7,082 bases of DNA, from the NCBI GenBank assembly GCA_040752115.1, contig JBFMFB010000058.1:1-7082 (forward strand), read 5' to 3'. The notes below the pieces were generated by a model. That model worked only from the letters and a program-made list of their open reading frames with translations, was not told the origin of the DNA and did no database searches. The stretch comes from JBFMFB01 sp040752115. Lineage in GTDB: Bacteria > Pseudomonadota > Gammaproteobacteria > Burkholderiales > Sulfuricellaceae. Each line of letters begins with the position of its first letter. Position 1 is the first letter of the stretch. A program made the translations under genes and the position numbers. Of the stretch, positions 1-5,960 are shown in pieces.

Positions 1-13
1 ATCAACCTGAAAG

Positions 14-155
14 CGTTTTAGCCACGAATGACACGAATGCTCACGAATAATCAGGATGCTGCTCATGGATGCGCACTCGCCGGAGCGAGGTGCCGCGAAT
101 CAGTAGCATCACGTCGTGTTTATTAGTGGCTATTCGTGTCATTCGTGGCTAAACG
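14..155. repeat. Long imperfect palindrome, dispersed-repeat or MITE-like
   Basis: Bases 17-38 and 132-153 are a perfect 22-bp inverted repeat. Extending inward to 50 and 120 gives about 30 matches in 34. The symmetry continues toward the centre: GATGCT near 55 faces AGCATC near 105, and CACTCGC (74-80) faces GCGAGGTG (85-92) around a CGGA loop, so almost the whole segment could fold into one hairpin. Each arm is built from iterated CACGAAT or ATTCGTG units of about 9 bases. There is no ORF inside, so it is non-autonomous. From memory, similar ATTCGTG-type repeats occur between genes in environmental proteobacteria, but the copy number here is unknown. It could also act as a bidirectional transcription barrier for whatever lies upstream. 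Confidence 0.7.
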
Positions 156-209
156 CCGTTTTTGCGTGGTTGGTGGCTGGGGTAGCCTTGTCCATGCCGG
201 AAAGCTTCC

Positions 210-1310
210 ATGAATAGCCTCCGGGCGATTTTTGCCGGATTTCTGCTGCTGGCGCCGTTGGCCGGCGGGGCGGCGGACTGGCCGATGTACGGCGGCGATG
301 CGGGCCACAGTTTCCGCAGCAGGGACGCGGTTCCCCTCAACCCGGCCAAGGCGTGGGAGTCCAGGTTGGATGGTGGAGTTTACGCCGCTCCGGTGGTCGC
401 AGGCGGCCATCTTTACGTGGCGGGCCACGACAGCCGCCTGTGGGCGTTCGAGCTGGCGCACGGCAAGGCGCTGTGGAGCTACGCGACCGGCGATGCCATC
501 TCCGCCACACCGGCTGTCGCCGGAGATCTGGTGGTGGTGGCGTCGAAGAACGGCATGGTGACTGCACTGGATCGCAAAACGGGGAAAAAGCGCTGGGAGC
601 TGAAAACCGGCGACAAGGTGCTGTCTTCGCCGGTGGTGGCGGATGGGACGGTTTATTTCGGCTCCAACGATTTGTTCCTGTATGCCGTGGAACTGGCAAG
701 CGGCAAGATCATCTGGCGTTATTACGCCAGGGACTACAAGTACGGCGGATTGTATGACTCGCCCGTGGTTGACCGGGATCGGGTCTATATTGGCGCCAAG
801 AACGGCTGGCTTCACGCAGTCAACCGCCGCACCGGCAAGGCGGCATGGCAGGCCGAACTCGGATCGGCTCTGTTTCCTTCGCCGCTGCTGGCGAACGACC
901 GGATTTACGAGGGCAGCTACGACCGGCGCGTTTATGCGCTGAACGCAGCCACCGGCGCGATATTGTGGCGCACCGAGCTGGACGAATGGCCGCAGGGAAC
1001 GCCGGTGCTGGTGGGGGATACGCTGTACGTCGCCAGTCGCAACGGAATGCTGTACGGCTTGCAGGCGTCCGACGGAAAGATCGTCTGGCAGATGAGCTTT
1101 AACAGTGAACTGCGCCATTCCCCGGTGGTCGGGGAAAACCGGGTAGGGGTGATTGCCACACTGGAAGGGCAACTGGTGGCGCTGGATCTGGTCCATCGCA
1201 AGGTATTGTGGCAAAGGCCGCTTGGCGCGGGAGCGTTCGCCCCGCCGACGGTGGCGGGGGGGGCGGTGTTTGCGGCGACGCTCGACGGTAGGGTATCGGC
1301 ATGGCGCTGA
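210..1310 (+). CDS. Secreted PQQ-like (BamB-type) beta-propeller repeat protein
   Basis: This 366-residue protein has an N-terminal signal peptide (hydrophobic stretch about residues 6-19, likely cleavage near AGGAA/D), so it acts in the periplasm or beyond. The mature part starts DWPMYGGDAGH, a typical opening of PQQ-like proteins. It then repeats a unit of about 40 residues of the form SPVVA..VYVGS.DG.LYALD..TGK..W; PVVA/PAVA/PVL units begin near residues 61, 101, 141, 185, 224, 264, 305 and 346, giving seven or eight blades. Such propellers are usually binding or scaffold proteins (BamB) or the fold of quinoprotein dehydrogenases. I see neither a fused cytochrome domain nor the vicinal disulfide and active-site set of alcohol dehydrogenases, so a non-enzymatic role is more likely. 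The ATG is preceded by GGAAAG (199-204) at good spacing. The stop overlaps the next gene by 10 bases, implying translational coupling to an octahaem cytochrome. Confidence 0.9.
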   Translation: MNSLRAIFAGFLLLAPLAGGAADWPMYGGDAGHSFRSRDAVPLNPAKAWESRLDGGVYAAPVVAGGHLYVAGHDSRLWAFELAHGKALWSYATGDAISATPAVAGDLVVVASKNGMVTALDRKTGKKRWELKTGDKVLSSPVVADGTVYFGSNDLFLYAVELASGKIIWRYYARDYKYGGLYDSPVVDRDRVYIGAKNGWLHAVNRRTGKAAWQAELGSALFPSPLLANDRIYEGSYDRRVYALNAATGAILWRTELDEWPQGTPVLVGDTLYVASRNGMLYGLQASDGKIVWQMSFNSELRHSPVVGENRVGVIATLEGQLVALDLVHRKVLWQRPLGAGAFAPPTVAGGAVFAATLDGRVSAWR

Positions 1311-2326
1311 AGTGGTTTCAGTCTGCACTCGGAGCCGGACTACTGCTCGCATTGCCCCTGTCGCTTCTTGCCGCGGTGCAGCCCGCCAAGCCGGCAGGCG
1401 GGTGGGATGAAAAGAAGCTGTTCAGCCAGTCGGAAGATATTCCCCGGCTGCTGGCCGAAAAGAAAATCGAGCCCCAGCAGATTCCGAACCCGCACTGGCG
1501 GGAGGATTCCTGCGCGGCATGCCATCGGGGCGCGGCCGTCGAGGGCAATGCCCCGCTGCGCTCCAAAGATATCAACCAACTGTGCAACAATTGCCACGAA
1601 ACCATTTCGGCGGGCAATTACATCCATGCCGTCGGCATGGTGCCTTCGACGGAAAAGCGCAATCGCATGCCCGAGCCTTTCCAGCAGGCGGTGAAGCGCG
1701 GCGGCGGGGTGATCACCTGCATCGCCTGCCATGATCTTCCGATGCAATGCCTGAAAAAGCGCTTCGGCGAGCGTGACCTGAATCCCCTCTTTTTCCGCGG
1801 GGGGCCGTTCAAGGCGCGCACCGATCTGTGCTTCAATTGCCACAATCCGACCCATTACGAGCGGCTGAATCCGCACGATCAGATTACCGACGAAGGGGAG
1901 CTCGACCAGCGGCGGTGCCTGGTCTGCCACAGCATGGCGCCCAACCGGCGCGAGGTGAAGAGCATCGACGACGTGCAATTCAACGTCGCCGACGATCTCG
2001 CGACGCTGTGCACCGGCTGTCATCCGTGGCGCCCCCATCCCGGCGGGGGGTGGGCGAGCTACGCCAAGGGCTCGGATGCGAGCGGGCCGAATCACCTGGT
2101 CGTGCCGCCCGATGCAATTCTCAAGCGCATCAAGGAGACCGAGAAGCAGCGCGACGTGATCGTGCCGCTGGAGCCGAAGACCGGCCGCATCTTCTGTGCC
2201 ACCTGCCACAATCCTCACGAGCGCGGGGTGCAGCGTTACGACAAGGCAGACCGCGGGGCGGACGGTCCCAAGCGTTTGCGGCGCACGGGGGGAATGCCGA
2301 TTTGTCTGAATTGCCATGACAAATAA
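1301..2326 (+). CDS. Soluble secreted octahaem cytochrome c
   Basis: This 341-residue protein has a signal peptide (hydrophobic residues about 9-25, ending LSLLAA) and no further membrane helix. Eight CXXCH c-haem sites are visible, at residues 71 (CAACH), 95 (CNNCH), 140 (CIACH), 177 (CFNCH), 206 (CLVCH), 237 (CTGCH), 299 (CATCH) and 335 (CLNCH). Sites such as CHNPTH and CHNPH recall the doubled-CXXCH / cytochrome c3-like superfamily. An additional non-haem cysteine lies at 150. About 58 residues between the sixth and seventh sites carry no haem and include a Gly/Pro-rich piece (HPGGGW). The protein is presumably a periplasmic or outer-surface electron carrier. The start ATG lies inside the end of the propeller gene, with AGGG (1290-1293) 7 bases upstream. 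I cannot match it to hydroxylamine oxidoreductase or octahaem tetrathionate reductase: no CXXCK site or other catalytic-haem signature is evident. Confidence 0.92.
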   Translation: MALKWFQSALGAGLLLALPLSLLAAVQPAKPAGGWDEKKLFSQSEDIPRLLAEKKIEPQQIPNPHWREDSCAACHRGAAVEGNAPLRSKDINQLCNNCHETISAGNYIHAVGMVPSTEKRNRMPEPFQQAVKRGGGVITCIACHDLPMQCLKKRFGERDLNPLFFRGGPFKARTDLCFNCHNPTHYERLNPHDQITDEGELDQRRCLVCHSMAPNRREVKSIDDVQFNVADDLATLCTGCHPWRPHPGGGWASYAKGSDASGPNHLVVPPDAILKRIKETEKQRDVIVPLEPKTGRIFCATCHNPHERGVQRYDKADRGADGPKRLRRTGGMPICLNCHDK

Positions 2327-2342
2327 CGCGCTGTCGAAAAAC

Positions 2343-2364
2343 TTCCTCCCCCTGCCCGGGGGAA
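2343..2364 (+). other. GC-rich hairpin after the octahaem gene
   Basis: TTCC-T-CCC (2343-2350) pairs with GGGGGAA (2358-2364) around a 7-base loop. This gives seven pairs with one bulged T, starting 16 bases after the stop of the upstream cytochrome gene. No run of T follows, so it is not a standard intrinsic terminator. It may protect the 3' end of the first transcript or be incidental. Confidence 0.35.
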
Positions 2365-2370
2365 ACAGCG

Positions 2371-2396
2371 AACCGGCCAAAGGGAGTAGGCCGGTT
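2371..2396 (+). other. Perfect 8-bp stem-loop in the intergenic region
   Basis: AACCGGCC (2371-2378) and GGCCGGTT (2389-2396) are perfect inverted copies separated by a 10-base loop, AAAGGGAGTA. The stem sits just upstream of the predicted -35 box at 2403. It could be part of a terminator/attenuator for the first two genes or a DNA operator for the next promoter. It lacks a following T-tract, which argues against a simple rho-independent terminator. Confidence 0.5.
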
Positions 2397-2402
2397 GGCG
2401 AA

Positions 2403-2431
2403 TAGACAGCCCATTGTTGTGCCGCTATACT
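2403..2431 (+). promoter_or_regulatory. Predicted sigma70-type promoter for the second block
   Basis: TAGACA (2403-2408, five of six to TTGACA) and TATACT (2426-2431, five of six to TATAAT) are separated by exactly 17 bases. Initiation near 2438 would give a leader of about 145 bases before the ATG at 2582. The position in a gap between two cytochrome genes fits a separate transcription unit for 2582 onward. The assignment is from consensus alone, with no experimental support. Confidence 0.55.
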
Positions 2432-2475
2432 TCGTTGCTTTATGTCAAGTAATACGAGGGCTGTCACGTGCAGCC
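2405..2475 (+). promoter_or_regulatory. Competing inverted repeats across promoter and leader
   Basis: GACAGCCC (2405-2412) and GGGCTGTC (2458-2465) are perfect 8-bp inverted copies 45 bases apart. The second copy can instead form a local hairpin, GGCTG (2459-2463) with CAGCC (2471-2475). The left copy overlaps the predicted -35 box and the right copy lies about 20 bases inside the predicted transcript. In a transcript from the promoter above only the local hairpin could form, whereas in readthrough RNA or as DNA both are possible. This geometry would suit an operator with two half-sites or a readthrough-dependent switch. It may also be chance. Confidence 0.3.
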
Positions 2476-2566
2476 GTCGGGGGAGCAGGGCTGTAAATTG
2501 CGTCAGGAAGCGGGGATGCGCCGAGATGGCGCGACTCTGTCGAGCTGCACGATAACTATATTAATG

Positions 2567-2573
2567 AAGAGGA
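2567..2573 (+). promoter_or_regulatory. Ribosome binding site that fixes the start at 2582
   Basis: AAGAGGA (2567-2573) lies 8 bases before the ATG at 2582, with a second purine-rich GGAG at 2575-2578. This favours the ATG at 2582 over the in-frame GTG at 2468 and the ATGs at 2564 and 2573. Starting at 2582 puts a clean signal peptide at the N-terminus. Confidence 0.65.
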
Positions 2574-2581
2574 TGGAGCTT

Positions 2582-3697
2582 ATGGTCAGAATCTGGTTGG
2601 CGGGTTTTCTGCTGGCTTTCGGTCTGTTCCTTCCCGGGGTCTCCCAGGCCCTTGAGGACGACGAAGCCTGTCTGATGTGCCACAAGTATCCGAAAATGGG
2701 GCGCATTACCGAGGAGGGCATCCAGAAATCCTATTACATCATGCCCCATGTTTTCTTCAAGACCGTGCACCGCAATGTTCCCTGCCGCGATTGCCATACC
2801 TACATCAAGGAATTGCCCCACAAGCCGGTCACGACAGGCGTGACGTGCAATTCCGAATGCCACTCCATCAAGAATCCCGCCACGGGCAAGCCGTTCACCC
2901 ACAAGCCAATTTACGACGTGTTCGCGAAGAGCGTGCACGGGCGCGAAAAAATAGCGACCGGCCTGGACAAGGACAAGCCCTACTGCATCAACTGTCACAC
3001 CAACCCCCTGTACAACGTCAAGGAACAGGCGCCGCCGAAGCACATCATCGAACGCTGCGTGGTGTGCCACGAAGACACCAAATTCGCGACCAAATGGTAT
3101 AACCACACCAGCCGCCGCATTCGCGAGGTGAAGCGCAGCTCGCAGGAGATCGTCGAATTGTGCTCGTCCTGCCATGCCAACAAGGAAATGCTTCAGCGGC
3201 ATGCTGACGCAGCCAAGAAGGAAGGTCGTGAAATGGGACGCAAATTCCTGATCGCGGCCGAATCCTACAACGAGAGCTTTCACGGCAAGGTCACCAAGTA
3301 CGGCAACACCGAAGCAGCAAACTGCCTGGACTGCCATGCGAAGCAGGCCAACTACTACATGAGCGTGCACGAGATCCTGCCGTCCCGCGACCCCAGGTCG
3401 CCGGTGAACGCGGAGAACCGCGTGCAAACCTGCAAACGCTGCCACGTCAACGCCGACAAGAACTATGCGGCGATTGATCCGCATCCGTCCAGCGAGAAAG
3501 GGCAGAACCCGTTCAAGCATTATGCCGACCTGATCTATGGCATCGTCGGCGATGTGGCGCTGCTGGCGCTGGTCGGGATGGCCGGGTTTGAAACGATCGG
3601 CCGCCGCCGCGAGGGCGTGAGCTGGCGCTTCCGCAACGGCACTTCCTGGTGGCGCAGGTCTCGGACCGGCCGCAACCGGGTTCCTCCCGTGCGCTAG
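2582..3697 (+). CDS. Octahaem cytochrome c with C-terminal membrane anchor
   Basis: From the ATG at 2582 the protein has 371 residues: a signal peptide (about 1-23, ending GVSQA), a haem domain, and one membrane helix near 313-338. An arginine-rich tail follows, which by the positive-inside rule lies in the cytosol and leaves the haems periplasmic. Haem sites are at residues 30 (CLMCH), 68 (CRDCH), 89 (CNSECH), 135 (CINCH), 159 (CVVCH), 194 (CSSCH), 248 (CLDCH) and 284 (CKRCH). The third has three residues between the cysteines instead of two. Several sites are preceded by TVH, SVHG, SFHG or SVH segments (63, 119, 234, 263), the pattern that provides distal histidine ligands in NapC/NrfH-like and related multihaem proteins. 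The following genes encode a cytochrome b and a second anchored cytochrome, so this is probably the periplasmic electron-exit or entry subunit of a quinone-linked complex. An in-frame longer version from GTG 2468 lacks a sensible N-terminus. Confidence 0.92.
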   Translation: MVRIWLAGFLLAFGLFLPGVSQALEDDEACLMCHKYPKMGRITEEGIQKSYYIMPHVFFKTVHRNVPCRDCHTYIKELPHKPVTTGVTCNSECHSIKNPATGKPFTHKPIYDVFAKSVHGREKIATGLDKDKPYCINCHTNPLYNVKEQAPPKHIIERCVVCHEDTKFATKWYNHTSRRIREVKRSSQEIVELCSSCHANKEMLQRHADAAKKEGREMGRKFLIAAESYNESFHGKVTKYGNTEAANCLDCHAKQANYYMSVHEILPSRDPRSPVNAENRVQTCKRCHVNADKNYAAIDPHPSSEKGQNPFKHYADLIYGIVGDVALLALVGMAGFETIGRRREGVSWRFRNGTSWWRRSRTGRNRVPPVR

Positions 3698-3754
3698 CAT
3701 GAATGCGCAACGCGGACGAGAAATCAAACATCAACGGAAGAGGGTTGAAATAAC

Positions 3755-4711
3755 ATGAGACTGTCACAGGAAGCGCGTAGCGTGCTGGAAGCGTCCATGC
3801 GCCACAACAACGTCTCGGCGGAAGAGGCGCGGGAGATCGAGAGTCTGGTGGCGATAATGCCGGATGACCGGGTGATGCTGTACAAGAATGTGGACTCCAA
3901 TCCGATCGGCGACTTCTACCGGTACAACATTCACATCCGCATCCAGCATCTGCTGACGTTCACCACTTTCCTGCTGCTGGCCTTCACCGGCCTGCCCATT
4001 CACTACAACACCGCCTTCTGGGCGCAGCCTTTCAATGCCGTGCTGGGTGGGCTGGAAGTGACCCGCGTGATCCACCGCACTCTGGCGGTCACCATGGTCT
4101 TTTCCATGGTCTATCACATCTTCACCATCGGCCTGGGCACGTTCATCAGGATACGTGCGAACGTGTTCGAATGGCGCCGCACTATCCTGCCGCAGTGGAA
4201 AGACCTCGCCGACATGAAGGAGGACATGGCCTACTTCGCCGGCAAGCGGGACATGCGGCCGGAGATGGACAAGTTCATGTACAAGCAGAAGATCCATTAC
4301 TTTGCCGCGGCATTCGGCAATTCGGTGATGGTCGTTTCCGGCTCCACTTTCCTGTTTCCCGACCTGTGGGCCAGCATCCTGCCGATCAGCATTGCTTCGC
4401 ACTTCCAGGAAATGATGCGCTTGTCCCATCCCCATGAAGCGCTGCTGGCGCTGCTGGTGATCGCATTCTGGCACTGGTACAACGTGCACCTGGCGCCGGG
4501 GCGTTTCCCCATGCAGTGGACTTACCTGACCGGGAAGATCACCCGCGAGCATCAAATCGAAGAACACTTCCTCGAATACCTGCGCTGTCTGGTCGAATAT
4601 CCGCAGGAACGGGCCTATCTGCGCGAGCTCCTGACGTCCAAGGGATTGGTGAAGCTGGCCCCCGATGGTGCGGTAGAGATTGAACCCGAGTTGAGGGGCG
4701 CGCCGGCATGA
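3755..4711 (+). CDS. Four-helix di-haem cytochrome b membrane subunit
   Basis: This 318-residue integral membrane protein is of the cytochrome b561 / formate dehydrogenase gamma / Ni-hydrogenase cytochrome b type. Predicted helices lie at about 62-83, 104-130, 181-203 and 225-245. Histidines in or at the ends of these (65, 107, 121, 181, 227, 240, 245) include the likely axial ligands of two b haems. Polar segments of about 60 residues at the N-terminus, 50 between helices 2 and 3, and 70 at the C-terminus are predicted cytosolic. That makes it larger than the usual subunit of about 220 residues. Its expected role is quinol oxidation or quinone reduction, exchanging electrons with the anchored cytochromes on either side. 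It has its own ribosome site (GGAAGAGGG, 3736-3744). The 57 bases before it hold no other feature. Its stop overlaps the next start as ATGA. Confidence 0.9.
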   Translation: MRLSQEARSVLEASMRHNNVSAEEAREIESLVAIMPDDRVMLYKNVDSNPIGDFYRYNIHIRIQHLLTFTTFLLLAFTGLPIHYNTAFWAQPFNAVLGGLEVTRVIHRTLAVTMVFSMVYHIFTIGLGTFIRIRANVFEWRRTILPQWKDLADMKEDMAYFAGKRDMRPEMDKFMYKQKIHYFAAAFGNSVMVVSGSTFLFPDLWASILPISIASHFQEMMRLSHPHEALLALLVIAFWHWYNVHLAPGRFPMQWTYLTGKITREHQIEEHFLEYLRCLVEYPQERAYLRELLTSKGLVKLAPDGAVEIEPELRGAPA

Positions 4712-4824
4712 TGGCGCCGCTTAACCGCTGGCAGAAAGTCATTGCCTACGGTTCACTGGTATTCGTCCTGGCATGGACCGTCTTCGGTATTTACGCCATC
4801 TGGCTGGTCCAAACGGAAAGCTGA
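4708..4824 (+). CDS. 38-residue single-helix membrane microprotein
   Basis: This short ORF begins with ATGATG, overlapping the cytochrome b stop by four bases (ATGA). It ends 17 bases before the trihaem cytochrome gene. GAGGGG (4693-4698) lies 9 bases before the first ATG. The product begins MMAPLNRWQKV and continues as one uninterrupted hydrophobic, aromatic-rich helix (about residues 11-34) ending in VQTES. The basic residues R7 and K10 before the helix predict a cytosolic N-terminus. Position, coupling and composition suggest a small accessory subunit that stabilises the b/c complex, comparable in kind to the small helices of terminal oxidases (CydX, CcoQ), with no sequence relationship claimed. 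I do not recognise a family. Confidence 0.75.
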   Translation: MMAPLNRWQKVIAYGSLVFVLAWTVFGIYAIWLVQTES

Positions 4825-4841
4825 TTGTTTAAGGATTAATC

Positions 4842-5960
4842 ATGCATCGGACTGTTGAACTCGATAGTTTGTTTGTTGCACTCGCGGTAGTGATGTTCGT
4901 GCTGTTCGCGATCGCAGTGCTGATCATCGTCGATCACAAGGCGCGCATTCCCGGCGAGATTCGGCGCGACTGGATAACGATCACCGGCGTGCGCCGCAAT
5001 CATCCGGTCTGGTCGTGGATGGTGTCCCTTGTCCTGTGGACGATCATCGCCGCGCTTCTGGCCGCTACTCTGTACAGCTTCTTCGGGCCGGGCAGCCACG
5101 GCGAAAAGGCCGCCACGGGGCCGAAGATGCTGACCAAGCTGGATGCCGAACGCCAGGCGGAGCGGATCCGGCACTTCCACAATCTTCCCAAGATCGATCC
5201 TGCCCTGCTGGGGAAAAAGCCCGTCTGCTATTACTGCCACGGCGACTTTCCCCATGCCAAGAAGCCGATGGTGCGCACCCTGCTCAACATGCATACCCAG
5301 TTCATCGGCTGCCTGACGTGCCACGCTAACGCCAACAAGATTCCCGAGAACACGATTACCCTGCGCTGGCTCAACTACTCCGGAATCGCGGTCAAGGGCA
5401 AGCCGTTCGGAACCGATGTCGATCCCTCCGTCGGGGGATTGCAGGAAACCGACGACTACTACTCCAAGATCGTAGCCTATCGCCAGGATAACGGCAGGGA
5501 GCAGTTGGTCGAGATCACCGAGGATGCGCCGGAAGCGCACGAGTTCCTGAAACTGCGCGGCCAGCTTTCCGCCCAGGATCAGGAATCCATCAAGAAAGCG
5601 TTCCACAGCGTGGTCAATCCGATCGGGCGTTTCTGCACCCGCTGCCATGCCCAGGAAAAGGAAAGCTATATACCGTTCCGGCAACTCGGCTTTTCCGACA
5701 AGCGCATCACCACGCTGACTAACCTGGAGATCGTGGGGCTGGTGCAGAAATACAAGGAGTTCTACATTCCGACCATATTCGGTCAGGGCTTCAGCAAGGA
5801 GCAGCAGGAGGTGCTGGTGGGCCAGCCTGTTCAGTTGCCTGAGCCGACGGCGGAAATGAAGAGGGATCCGCGTTCCTGGTGGCGCAAAACCTACGAGACA
5901 CCGGCGCAGGAGCAGGGGGCGGCCGCACCGCAGGGGGCAAATGCGCCAGCCACGCGCTAA
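4842..5960 (+). CDS. Membrane-anchored trihaem cytochrome c, two N-terminal helices
   Basis: This 372-residue protein has membrane helices at about 8-30 and 58-82. The loop between them is rich in Lys/Arg (33, 35, 41, 42, 51, 52) and should be cytosolic, leaving the short N-terminus and the large C-terminal domain in the periplasm. Three c-haem sites are present: residues 129 (CYYCH), 157 (CLTCH) and 265 (CTRCH). The segment of about 100 residues between the second and third sites carries no haem and could form a separate fold or docking surface. The C-terminus is Ala/Pro/Gln-rich. The ATG has AAGGA (4831-4835) at 6 bases. The arrangement with cytochrome b and microprotein immediately upstream indicates a subunit of the same inner-membrane complex. 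It differs from NapC/NrfH, which have one N-terminal helix and at least four haems. Confidence 0.9.
   Translation: MHRTVELDSLFVALAVVMFVLFAIAVLIIVDHKARIPGEIRRDWITITGVRRNHPVWSWMVSLVLWTIIAALLAATLYSFFGPGSHGEKAATGPKMLTKLDAERQAERIRHFHNLPKIDPALLGKKPVCYYCHGDFPHAKKPMVRTLLNMHTQFIGCLTCHANANKIPENTITLRWLNYSGIAVKGKPFGTDVDPSVGGLQETDDYYSKIVAYRQDNGREQLVEITEDAPEAHEFLKLRGQLSAQDQESIKKAFHSVVNPIGRFCTRCHAQEKESYIPFRQLGFSDKRITTLTNLEIVGLVQKYKEFYIPTIFGQGFSKEQQEVLVGQPVQLPEPTAEMKRDPRSWWRKTYETPAQEQGAAAPQGANAPATR

Noticed and set aside
156..209. Promoter directly upstream of the PQQ-like gene
   Set aside because: TTGCGT at 162-167 has no acceptable -10 box at 16-18 bases. Transcription may start further upstream, in or before the palindrome.
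210..1310. PQQ-dependent alcohol or sugar dehydrogenase
   Set aside because: The protein is about half the usual length of those enzymes and shows no cysteine pair or cytochrome domain. The repeats alone indicate the fold, not cofactor binding.
123..1352. Long minus-strand open frame opposite the PQQ-like gene, and similar ones at 1340-2467, 2561-3727 and 4836-6119
   Set aside because: They lie opposite well-supported genes with clear signal peptides and repeat or haem motifs. Their translations are low-complexity, rich in Arg/His/Pro/Ala, and lack recognisable domains: typical GC-driven shadows.
1301..2326. Hydroxylamine oxidoreductase or octahaem tetrathionate/nitrite reductase
   Set aside because: Eight haems match in number only. 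No CXXCK site or other catalytic-haem signature is visible, and the protein is shorter than those enzymes.
2379..2390. AGGGAGTAG in a stem-loop, reminiscent of the yybP-ykoY (manganese) riboswitch loop
   Set aside because: The usual loop has an additional G (GGGGAGUAG), and I could not find the second conserved internal loop or the four-way arrangement. It also lies upstream of the predicted transcription start. A covariance-model search would decide.
2343..2396. Rho-independent terminator after the first octahaem gene
   Set aside because: Two stem-loops exist but neither is followed by a T-rich tract, so I list them only as hairpins.
2468..2581. In-frame GTG extension of the tail-anchored octahaem cytochrome
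   Set aside because: It adds 38 residues without a signal character in front of a clean signal peptide, the GTG sits within a hairpin near the predicted transcription start, and a better ribosome site precedes the ATG at 2582.
2327..2581. Cyclic-di-GMP (GEMM) riboswitch upstream of a cytochrome operon
   Set aside because: I looked for it because such switches control cytochromes in Geobacter, but the conserved GGCAAACC and GGACGCAAAGCC-like elements are absent.
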